Source of the DNA: JAGNKE01 sp965230245 | Lineage (GTDB): Bacteria; Pseudomonadota; Alphaproteobacteria; Micavibrionales; Micavibrionaceae | Assembly: GCA_965230245.1 (NCBI GenBank) | Contig: OZ246000.1 | Location: forward strand, 1,302,001-1,366,000 | Direction of reading: 5' to 3' | Length of the DNA: 64,000 nt | Shown: in pieces, positions 44,651 through 52,465 of the stretch | Numbering within the stretch: position 1 is the stretch's first letter | Layout: the number at the start of each line of letters is the position of its first letter | Notes under the pieces: generated by a model | The model's input: the letters and a program-made list of their open reading frames with translations, nothing else | What the model was told of the DNA's origin: nothing | Database searches by the model: none | Translations under genes and position numbers: made by a program

Positions 44651-47057
44651 AAAAGTAGCCGTCATCGGCGCAGGCGTAATGGGAAGCGGCATCGCCGCAC
44701 AAGTCGCAAATGCGGGGCTTCCGGTTGTCCTTCTAGATATCGTGCCGCCCGACCTCGAAAAATTCAGCGGCAACCGCAACGCGTTTGCCGAAGGCGCGGT
44801 TGAAAAAATGCTCAAATCCGACCCCGCGCCGTTCATGCTCAAATCCAACGCAAAGCGGATCACCTGCGGCAATCTGGAGGATGATCTGGAGTTACTCGCC
44901 GATGTCGACTGGATTATCGAAGTCGTGGTTGAAAACCTTGCCATCAAACACAAGACCTACGAGAAGCTGCAAAAACACCGCAAAAAAGGCTCGATTATCT
45001 CCTCCAACACCTCGACCATTCCGCTGCATAAACTCGCCGAAGGGCAGGGCGATGACTTCGCCAAGGATTTCATGATCACCCACTTCTTCAACCCGCCGCG
45101 TTACATGCGCCTGCTGGAGTTGGTCGTGAGCGACAAAACCCGCAAAGACGCGATTGAAACCGTGCGTGATTTCTGTGATGTACGCCTTGGAAAAGGCGTG
45201 GTCATGTGTAACGACACGCCAGGCTTTATCGCCAACCGTCTGGGCGTGTACTGGCTGACCGCGGGCGTGAACGAAGCCATCAAACAAGGCGTCTCCATCG
45301 AGGTCGCGGACGCGGTGCTGAGCAAACCCGTAGGCATTCCGAAAACGGGCGTCTTTGCCCTGATTGATCTGGTCGGCGTAGACCTGATGCCCAAACTCGC
45401 GGACTCGCTTCTCTCAACGCTGCCCGAGGAAGACGCCTACCGCGATCTCTACATTGAATATCCCTTTGTCGAAAAAATGATCGAAGCGGGCTACACAGGG
45501 CGCAAGGGCAAGGGCGGGTTCTTCCGCCTCAACCCCGATGCGCCAAAGGGCACGAAGGAAAAACAGGCACTCAAACTCGATCCCGAAAAATTTGACGAAA
45601 GCAATTACGCCAAGGCCGACAAGCCGAAACTCGCCAGTGTCGATGCAGGGCGTAAGGGCTTGCGCGCCGTCGTCGAAACCGAAGATGAGGGCGGTCAATA
45701 CGCATGGGAAGTTCTGAAACTAACACTCCATTACGCGGCCTCTCTGGTCGGGGAGATTGCCGATACCATCCACGATATAGATCAGGGTATGAAGCTTGGC
45801 TATAACTGGAAGAAGGGGCCGTTCGAAATGATCGACGCGCTGGGCCCGAAATGGTTCGCCGCACGCCTGAAAATCGAAGGGCTGGCAGTCCCGAAGATCC
45901 TTGAAAACGTTGGCGAAGGCACGTTCTACCGCATCGAAAACGGAAAGCGGCAATATTTCGGAACGGACGGAAAATACCATGACGTAATCCGCCCTGACGG
46001 CGTTCTCCTCCTGAGCGATATCAAGCTCGCAAGCAAGCCTGTCCTCGAAAACGGCTCCGCCAAGGTCTGGGATATCGGCGACGGCGTTCTGTGTTTCGAA
46101 CACCAGACGAAAATGAACACCTTCGATGAGGAGATTTTCGCACTTCTTGAAAAAACCCGCACCCATATCGAAAAATCCGACGAGCACAAGGCTCTGGTCA
46201 TCTATAACGAAGCCTCCCACTTCTCTGCCGGAGCCAATCTCGGCCTCGCGGTCTTTATGATTAACATTGCCATGTGGCCTCAGGTCGAAAACTTCGTCGC
46301 CCAAGGGCAAAAAGTCTTCATGAATCTGAAATATGCCCCGTTCCCCGTGATAGGCGCACCAAGTGGCATGGCGCTTGGCGGCGGCTGCGAAATCTTGCTC
46401 GCCAGTGACGCGGTGCAGGCGCATGCCGAAACCTATTGCGGCCTTGTCGAAGTCGGCGTCGGCCTCATCCCCGGCTGGGGCGGTTGCAAGGAAATGATCC
46501 TGCGCCTGCAGGAACGCGAACGCCGGAAATTCGCTGATGACATGGACAAAATCGGCAAAAAAAATGTCTGGTTCTCGCCTGATACAACGCCGATGGGCGC
46601 GGTGCGCAAAGCCTTTGAAACCATCGGCACGGCAACCGTCGCCAAATCCGCATTTGAAGCACAGAAAATCGGATATTTCCGCGAAACCGACGGCATCACC
46701 ATGAACCGTGACCGCCTGCTCTATGATGCAAAACAACGCGCCCTGAAGCTCGCCGAAGGCTACGAAGCCCCGCAAAAAGCCGAAGACATCATCTTGCCCG
46801 GCGCAGGCGGAAAACTCGCCCTCGACATGGCCGTCTCCGACCTCCAGAAATCCGGCAAGGCCACACCCTATGACGGGGTGGTGTCCGATCACCTTGCAAA
46901 TGTCCTCTCCGGCGGCACTACCGACGTGACCGAGACGTTAAGCGAAGACGATCTCCTGAAGCTGGAACGCGACGAATTCATGAAACTCCTGCGCCATGAC
47001 GGAACGCTCGATCGCATCGAACATATGCTCGATACTGGCAAACCGCTAAGAAACTGA
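44640..47057 (+). CDS. 3-hydroxyacyl-CoA dehydrogenase / enoyl-CoA hydratase (FadN/FadB-like)
   Basis: Bifunctional beta-oxidation enzyme, 805 residues. Unlike classical FadB, the dehydrogenase comes first: NAD-binding G10-A-G-V-M-G15 at the start, the 3HCDH signature N-D-T-P-G-F-I-A-N-R-L and a C-terminal dehydrogenase domain, then the crotonase domain from about residue 500 (H-F-S-A-G-A-N-L, G-G-G-C-E-I-L-L-A, with E in V-E-V-G-V-G-L-I-P-G-W-G-G). This order matches FadN-type proteins common in Alphaproteobacteria and Bacillus. Partners thiolase and acyl-CoA dehydrogenase are encoded nearby. Confidence 0.93.
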   Translation: MNIEKVAVIGAGVMGSGIAAQVANAGLPVVLLDIVPPDLEKFSGNRNAFAEGAVEKMLKSDPAPFMLKSNAKRITCGNLEDDLELLADVDWIIEVVVENLAIKHKTYEKLQKHRKKGSIISSNTSTIPLHKLAEGQGDDFAKDFMITHFFNPPRYMRLLELVVSDKTRKDAIETVRDFCDVRLGKGVVMCNDTPGFIANRLGVYWLTAGVNEAIKQGVSIEVADAVLSKPVGIPKTGVFALIDLVGVDLMPKLADSLLSTLPEEDAYRDLYIEYPFVEKMIEAGYTGRKGKGGFFRLNPDAPKGTKEKQALKLDPEKFDESNYAKADKPKLASVDAGRKGLRAVVETEDEGGQYAWEVLKLTLHYAASLVGEIADTIHDIDQGMKLGYNWKKGPFEMIDALGPKWFAARLKIEGLAVPKILENVGEGTFYRIENGKRQYFGTDGKYHDVIRPDGVLLLSDIKLASKPVLENGSAKVWDIGDGVLCFEHQTKMNTFDEEIFALLEKTRTHIEKSDEHKALVIYNEASHFSAGANLGLAVFMINIAMWPQVENFVAQGQKVFMNLKYAPFPVIGAPSGMALGGGCEILLASDAVQAHAETYCGLVEVGVGLIPGWGGCKEMILRLQERERRKFADDMDKIGKKNVWFSPDTTPMGAVRKAFETIGTATVAKSAFEAQKIGYFRETDGITMNRDRLLYDAKQRALKLAEGYEAPQKAEDIILPGAGGKLALDMAVSDLQKSGKATPYDGVVSDHLANVLSGGTTDVTETLSEDDLLKLERDEFMKLLRHDGTLDRIEHMLDTGKPLRN

Positions 47058-47071
47058 TATAAAATGCTGTT

Positions 47072-47653
47072 ATGACAAAAGAGTTGACGCACACCTACCG
47101 CTTTGACATTTCAACCGACGAGCAATTCGCGGAGCTTGCAAGCGTGTTCGGCCACGCTATGACAGCTGTCGAAGAGCAAGGTTACAATCTGGAATACAAC
47201 GGCAGAACGCTGTATCACCCGGGGCAGATCGGTGTGATAGGACGCTCCGCCATCGGCAAGAGCACTTTTTTCAACTCCGTCATGGACACCTTCGCCGATG
47301 CCGCCGCACAAGTTTCGGAAAAACGCCAGCCCAGCCATGATCAATCGCGCGAAGTGCTAGTCTGGAAACAATGGCTGATGCAGGACGGACGCGAAGTCAG
47401 ACTGCAGGACCTCCACGCTCAGGCCGCCCTATCGCATATGCCGGATATGCACCTGCCGAACCGGGAAAGTGCCGGCATAACAATATTTGAACATGTGGAT
47501 GAGTCTACAGAGTTTTGCGACATGTTAATGCATTTCGGGTACGATGAATCGGGCAGACGTTATCTTGAGGTTCAGACCACGGATGATGTGGCACAATCAG
47601 AGGCCTTTGCTCAAGGCTTTCTCCCCGAGGCTCAAGCTATGGATAAAATGTAG
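47072..47653 (+). CDS. TsaE-like P-loop protein
   Basis: 193 residues. A Walker A motif G57-R-S-A-I-G-K-S64 is clear. The arrangement around it (an opening helix S-T-D-E-Q-F-A-E-L-A, then the P-loop, later A-G-I-T-I-F-E-H-V-D-E and G-R-R-Y-L-E-V) mirrors TsaE, the ATPase of t6A tRNA modification, but the P-loop is longer and the protein diverges strongly. Function is therefore open. It lies between the FadB-like and ceramidase-like genes with short gaps (14 and 15 bp). Confidence 0.6.
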   Translation: MTKELTHTYRFDISTDEQFAELASVFGHAMTAVEEQGYNLEYNGRTLYHPGQIGVIGRSAIGKSTFFNSVMDTFADAAAQVSEKRQPSHDQSREVLVWKQWLMQDGREVRLQDLHAQAALSHMPDMHLPNRESAGITIFEHVDESTEFCDMLMHFGYDESGRRYLEVQTTDDVAQSEAFAQGFLPEAQAMDKM

Positions 47654-47668
47654 GAAGAACTGAAAAAA

Positions 47669-48322
47669 ATGTACGGCTACATCGATATATACTGTGAAAG
47701 ACTGGAGCCGGGCTTATGGGCGGAGCCTTTAAACGCCCTCACAAATTTGGCGTTCCTGATCGCCGCGTTTTTTGCCTATTTATGTGCCAGAAAAAATAAT
47801 AAGCATACGGACCTGACCGTCAAAATCCTGATTACTCTTCTGTTTATGATCGGATTGGGCAGTCTCAACTTCCACTTGCTGGCTAGTAAGTCGGCAATGC
47901 TGAGCGATGTCATCCCGATCCTGCTCTATCAGATCGCTTTTATCGTATCGTATGCCTATTTTGTGATGAAAATGAACCCGCTACAGACAGCGATCCTGTT
48001 CATTCTCTTTATGGCATCCAGTGCGGTGATGGATATGGTCCCCGCTGACATTCTAAACGGCTCTGTGTCTTATTTCCCCGCACTGATATTCCTGTTCGGG
48101 TTCGGAATGTGGCATAGAAGAAATGTGGGCCAAAGTCCATATATACTTCTTACGGCAACACTAACATTTATGCTGTCATTGACCTTTAGGTCTGTTGATA
48201 TGGCCTTCTGCTCCGTCTGGCCGATCGGAACGCATTTCATGTGGCACGTATTGAACGGCGTTGTTCTCTATCTCACGACACGAGCCTACATCATATCAAA
48301 GGACACAACAAAAACCATTTAA
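47669..48322 (+). CDS. Ceramidase-like integral membrane hydrolase
   Basis: 217 residues with about seven membrane segments. Matches the alkaline ceramidase/CREST family: the opening D-I-Y-C-E-R-L-E-P-G-L-W-A-E-P-L-N-A-L-T-N, L-N-F-H-L-L-A near residue 70 and the closing F-R-S-V-D-M-A-F-C and G-T-H-F-M-W-H-V-L-N-G, giving the Ser/His/Asp zinc-site residues typical of the family. In bacteria the substrate is usually unknown. Located between a P-loop gene and the acyl-CoA dehydrogenase gene, suggesting a lipid-turnover role (inference). Confidence 0.82.
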   Translation: MYGYIDIYCERLEPGLWAEPLNALTNLAFLIAAFFAYLCARKNNKHTDLTVKILITLLFMIGLGSLNFHLLASKSAMLSDVIPILLYQIAFIVSYAYFVMKMNPLQTAILFILFMASSAVMDMVPADILNGSVSYFPALIFLFGFGMWHRRNVGQSPYILLTATLTFMLSLTFRSVDMAFCSVWPIGTHFMWHVLNGVVLYLTTRAYIISKDTTKTI

Positions 48323-48377
48323 CGCATTGTTATGCTATAATAAAAACAGAAATCACGATAAGAAGGACAAAAAATAA

Positions 48378-50168
48378 ATGCCTGTATATACACCGCCATT
48401 GGATGATATCAAATTTGTTCTACATGATGTCCTGAACGCCGAAAAATTGGCTGAACTCGAAGGCTATGAAGATGTCTCGCAAGACCTGATCGACCAGATC
48501 ATCGAAGAAGGCGGAAAAATTTGTGAGGAAGTGCTTTTCCCCATAAATTTGAGCGGCGACGAGGAAGGCTGCACCTATGAAAACGGCGTTGTCCGCACCC
48601 CGAAAGGCTTTAAGGAAGCCTATGACACCTTCGCTGAAAACGGCTGGTGCGGGCTATCCGCCGATACCGCTTATGGCGGCATGGGTATGCCGATCCTGCT
48701 CAATACGGTGATGCAGGAAATGATCTGCTCCGCGAATATGTCCTTCGGGATGTATCCGGGTCTCTCACAGGGCGCATACGAAGCCCTGCACGTTTTCGGA
48801 ACGGACGAACAAAAAAATCTCTATCTGCCCAAACTCGCCGAAGGCGTGTGGTCGGGAACCATGTGCCTGACCGAACCGCATTGCGGCACTGATCTCGGCC
48901 TCATCAAATCCAAGGCCGATCCGAACAAGGACGGCTCGTTTAATCTCACGGGCACGAAGATATTTATCTCCGCGGGCGAACATGACCTGACCGAAAATAT
49001 TGTCCACCTCGTTCTGGCCAAGTTGCCCGACGCACCGGAAGGGGTAAAAGGAATTTCCCTCTTTGTTGTGCCGAAATTCTTGCCGAAAGACGACGGCAGC
49101 ATCGGCGATCGCAACGGCGTCAAATGCGGCTCCATCGAACATAAAATGGGCATCCACGCGAACTCGACCTGCGTGATGAATTTTGATGACGCGATCGGCT
49201 GGCTGGTCGGCGAACCGCATAAGGGGCTAAAGGCCATGTTTACGATGATGAACGCCGCACGCCTCGGCGTCGGGATGCAGGGGCTGGGGATTGCCGAAGT
49301 CGCCTACCAGAACGGCTTAGTTTACGCCAAGGAACGCCTGCAAATGAGAAGCCTCACAGGTACAAAAGCCCCCGACAAGCCCGCAGACCCCATCATCGTT
49401 CATCCTGATGTGCGTCGCATGCTTTTAAAATCCAAAGCCTTTACCGAGGGCGCACGTGCACTGTCTTATTATGTCGGCATGCACCTCGATTACGCAGAAA
49501 AAAGCAACGATAAGGACACGCGTGAAAAATGCGATGATCTGGTCGCACTCTTAACCCCGATTGTGAAAGCCTACCAGACGGATATGGGCCTCGAGATCGC
49601 CATCGACTGCCAGCAGGTCTACGGCGGCCACGGCTATATCCGTGAATGGGGCATGGAACAATATGTCCGCGATGCCCGCATCGCCCAGATATACGAAGGC
49701 ACAAACGGCATTCAGGCCCTCGATCTGGTTGGACGGAAAATGGCCAAGGGCTACGGGCGTATGCTGCGCCGTTTCTTCCACCCCGTGCAGGACTTCATCA
49801 ACGAGCATCAGGCAGACGAAAACCTTCAGGAATTCATCTTCCCGCTCGCAAAATCCTTTGCCAAACTCCAGCAAAGTACAGCCACAATCGCACAAAAGGG
49901 ACTAAAGAACCCTGACGAGGCAGGAGCGGCCTCTGTGGACTACCTGCGCCAGTTTGCACTTGTGTCCATGGCGTATATGTGGTGTTTGATGGTGAAGGCG
50001 GCGCAGAAAAAGCAGGAAAGCGGCGAGGGCAATGCAGAATACTGTGATGCCAAGATTAAAACCGCCCGCTTTTTCATGGAGCGTATGCTCCCCGAAGCGG
50101 ACGCCCGTTTTAAAATGGTCATGGCCGGAGCAGGGTCAATGATGGCCTTGAAAGAAGAGCAGTTCTAA
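48378..50168 (+). CDS. Acyl-CoA dehydrogenase with C-terminal extension
   Basis: FAD enzyme making trans-2-enoyl-CoA, the first step of beta-oxidation. 596 residues, the long form found in Proteobacteria (with a C-terminal extension domain). The FAD-binding signature M-C-L-T-E-P-H-C-G-T-D is clear, followed by I-F-I-S-A-G-E-H-D, and the late segment D-C-Q-Q-V-Y-G-G-H-G-Y and I-A-Q-I-Y-E-G-T-N-G-I-Q-A-L-D-L-V-G-R-K that binds the flavin of the partner subunit. AAGGA precedes the ATG. Confidence 0.93.
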   Translation: MPVYTPPLDDIKFVLHDVLNAEKLAELEGYEDVSQDLIDQIIEEGGKICEEVLFPINLSGDEEGCTYENGVVRTPKGFKEAYDTFAENGWCGLSADTAYGGMGMPILLNTVMQEMICSANMSFGMYPGLSQGAYEALHVFGTDEQKNLYLPKLAEGVWSGTMCLTEPHCGTDLGLIKSKADPNKDGSFNLTGTKIFISAGEHDLTENIVHLVLAKLPDAPEGVKGISLFVVPKFLPKDDGSIGDRNGVKCGSIEHKMGIHANSTCVMNFDDAIGWLVGEPHKGLKAMFTMMNAARLGVGMQGLGIAEVAYQNGLVYAKERLQMRSLTGTKAPDKPADPIIVHPDVRRMLLKSKAFTEGARALSYYVGMHLDYAEKSNDKDTREKCDDLVALLTPIVKAYQTDMGLEIAIDCQQVYGGHGYIREWGMEQYVRDARIAQIYEGTNGIQALDLVGRKMAKGYGRMLRRFFHPVQDFINEHQADENLQEFIFPLAKSFAKLQQSTATIAQKGLKNPDEAGAASVDYLRQFALVSMAYMWCLMVKAAQKKQESGEGNAEYCDAKIKTARFFMERMLPEADARFKMVMAGAGSMMALKEEQF

Positions 50169-50312
50169 AAATATTGTTCGATTTTCTTGAAAAGAAACAA
50201 TGGACTTACAAGGACTTATGCGGCGGGGTAGCAAAGCTGTGCATAAAAGATGTCTGATAAGTTTGAATTTTTTTTTGAATCCGATCAAAATGGACAAAAA
50301 AAGAGGTGATGG

Positions 50313-52265
50313 ATGCCCCTAGATTATACGGAAGAACACTTTTTTTCCCTACGTGAAGAATACGAAAGACTATCGAAAGTTCAGCATAAAAGCGCTGAAA
50401 ACTTTACGCAGCTTGAAACGCTGGAAGACCAGATTTTGCCCTGTGCAAAACATCTGGCCGAAAATGAATCCAATGTCGATGCGATGTACTGGCTCTGTGA
50501 TCAGGCACTTTACGGAACCTGCCGCACTGGTCTGACGGCAGAAGAATTCAAATCATACCTGCAATATGGCGCGGGCAAGGATCATTTGCCCTCTATTCGT
50601 CTACTGGCCAAACACTATTATGGTTGGGATCGCATCTTGTCCGTCTCCCAGATCAACAAGAAAAAAGCCATGAAGCTGTTCGAGAAAGCAGCCGAGACGG
50701 ATGACATTGAAAGCCGTTTTGATCTTGCACTGGCCCTGATCGAAAATGAAGAAACGAAAGACGACCTGAAAAAAGCCAAATCTCTCTTGAAAGGGTTGAT
50801 GAAGGATGGCTACGCGCCTGCGTTCTATTCCTACTACAGCAAGTTTTATCTTTTTGTCGGGTTGTCCGCTCCCAAACGCGCGGAAAAGGCATTTGAAGTC
50901 TTACAAGACGGTCTGAAGGCAATAAAAGGCGGCAAGCATGACTTTGCCCCCTGGTTTACCGAGCGCATGCTCTATCTCTCCGGTCTGAGTTACGCGGAAG
51001 GGATCGGCTGCGAAAAGGATATCGAAAAAGCCATCCGCCAAATGAAGAAAAGTGCCGAAGTCGGCGCGTATAACGATGCATATTTCTGGCTCAAAAATAA
51101 GGGTCTGGAAAAAATCATCGAGAACCCGGGAACACCCAATACCTCAATGGATGAAGAAGTCGGCGGAGATAAACCCGATAAGCCGATTATCTTTTCTTCA
51201 GGCAACAGCGGGACGGACGGCATTATAAAATCCGGCTCGGATTTTGACTCGACGGAGTTTTACGAAAACACGACCATAGAATTGGAAAACCCGCTGACAT
51301 TCATCAACTTCGATGACAACAAGGGCAGGAACGCCGGCAAAGAAAAACAGGTAATGCCCGACCTCACGAAGGAGGATCTGGACGACATCCTGAAACCGTT
51401 TGAAAACCTGATCGGGCTTGACGATGTGAAGGAACAAATCCGCACGCTCTTCTACATGGTAATGGCCGACAGCCGCCGCAGGAAACAGGGGCTGACATCG
51501 GGTTACAGACCCACCCTGCATATGGTCTTTTCCGGCAATCCGGGAACGGGCAAAACCACCGTGGCCCGCCTCGTCGGAGATATCCTGAAAAGGCTCGGAT
51601 ATTTAAAACGCGGCCACGTGGTCGAGGTCGACCGCTCGAAAATGGTGGGCGAATACATCGGCCAGAGCGAGCAAATCACCTCCGAGCTGTTCAAACGCGC
51701 ACGCGATGGCGTCCTCTTCATTGACGAGGCATACGACATTGAATCGCCCGACTCCTACCGCGACTATGGCCGCCACATTATCTCCATGCTGGTCAAGGCA
51801 ATGGAAGACACGCGCAATAACATGGTCGTTATTATGGCGGGCTACCGCGATGAAATGTCATGGTTTATCGAGGCCAACCCGGGTTTGCGCTCGCGCGTTG
51901 GGATGTTTATCGACTTCCCCGATTATACGGATGAAGAGCTTGTCGAGATTTTTGCAACCTATTCCAAAAACCTGTCCTACACGCTGGGCACGGGAACGCG
52001 CGAGAAAATCGAAACCATGCTCAAGGATATGCAGCCCGGCAAGCGCGATAAATTCGGCAATGCCCGCGGCATGCGTAACCTCTTTGACGAGACCATCCGC
52101 AATCAGGCACGCCGCGTCGTCGAGCAGGACATCACGGACAAGAAAAAGCTGATGCAAATCTTGCCCGAAGACCTAGAGCGCAAAACCAAGCCTGAAACAG
52201 ACGGCGACGGCACTAATAAACGCCCGAAACGCGAAAAGGTCACATACCTCCCTCCCCGCGACTAA
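50313..52265 (+). CDS. AAA+ ATPase of the CbbX/SpoVK type with N-terminal Sel1-like repeats
   Basis: 650-residue protein. The N-terminal 280 residues contain helical Sel1/TPR-like repeats (for example A-M-K-L-F-E-K-A-A-E-T-D-D-I-E-S and Y-A-E-G-I-G-C-E-K-D-I-E-K-A). After an acidic linker, residues about 365-610 form the CbbX/CFXQ-type AAA module: Walker A G-N-P-G-T-G-K-T near 407, Walker B V-L-F-I-D-E-A-Y near 467, the pore-like G-E-Y-I-G-Q and an arginine finger in G-L-R-S-R. Such ATPases remodel protein complexes; the client is unknown. A strong GAGGTGATGG site precedes the start. Confidence 0.85.
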   Translation: MPLDYTEEHFFSLREEYERLSKVQHKSAENFTQLETLEDQILPCAKHLAENESNVDAMYWLCDQALYGTCRTGLTAEEFKSYLQYGAGKDHLPSIRLLAKHYYGWDRILSVSQINKKKAMKLFEKAAETDDIESRFDLALALIENEETKDDLKKAKSLLKGLMKDGYAPAFYSYYSKFYLFVGLSAPKRAEKAFEVLQDGLKAIKGGKHDFAPWFTERMLYLSGLSYAEGIGCEKDIEKAIRQMKKSAEVGAYNDAYFWLKNKGLEKIIENPGTPNTSMDEEVGGDKPDKPIIFSSGNSGTDGIIKSGSDFDSTEFYENTTIELENPLTFINFDDNKGRNAGKEKQVMPDLTKEDLDDILKPFENLIGLDDVKEQIRTLFYMVMADSRRRKQGLTSGYRPTLHMVFSGNPGTGKTTVARLVGDILKRLGYLKRGHVVEVDRSKMVGEYIGQSEQITSELFKRARDGVLFIDEAYDIESPDSYRDYGRHIISMLVKAMEDTRNNMVVIMAGYRDEMSWFIEANPGLRSRVGMFIDFPDYTDEELVEIFATYSKNLSYTLGTGTREKIETMLKDMQPGKRDKFGNARGMRNLFDETIRNQARRVVEQDITDKKKLMQILPEDLERKTKPETDGDGTNKRPKREKVTYLPPRD

Positions 52266-52290
52266 CATTAACCAGACACGCTAAAAAAGA

Positions 52291-52312
52291 AAGGCCGGTC
52301 AAAGCCGGCCTT
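52291..52312 (-). terminator. Rho-independent terminator for the minus-strand coiled-coil gene
   Basis: 8-bp stem AAGGCCGG/CCGGCCTT with a 6-base loop. On the minus strand the stem is followed by a T-rich tract, so it terminates transcription coming from the gene at 52466-54079; it may also help stop the convergent ATPase transcript. Confidence 0.8.
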
Positions 52313-52318
52313 AGGGGG

Positions 52319-52459
52319 TACGCAGTAAGGTAGGGTGGGTACGCAGTGTTTTTACGCAGTGTGTGTTGTTGTTTACGCAGTGTACTCAAGAAAAAAAGAT
52401 ACGCAGTCAAACACGAGGGTTACACGAGAAACGCTAGTAATACGCGAGTTTAACGCAGT
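52319..52459. repeat. Array of TACGCAGT direct repeats
   Basis: Five exact copies of TACGCAGT at 52319, 52340, 52353, 52374 and 52400, and a sixth, AACGCAGT, at 52452, with degenerate copies (TACACGAG, TACGCGAG) between. Spacings are 21, 13, 21 and 26 bases. The array lies between the stop of the minus-strand secreted protein and its terminator, so it would form its 3' UTR. It is not a CRISPR: units are too short and spacing uneven. Confidence 0.75.
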
Positions 52460-52465
52460 GAAACT

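Noticed and set aside
45720..46892. 390-codon minus-strand frame inside the FadB-like gene
   Set aside because: Shadow of a long, codon-biased gene; its translation has no coherent domain.
52319..52459. CRISPR array
   Set aside because: Repeat units of 8 bp with 5-18 bp between them are far too short and irregular, and there are no cas genes.
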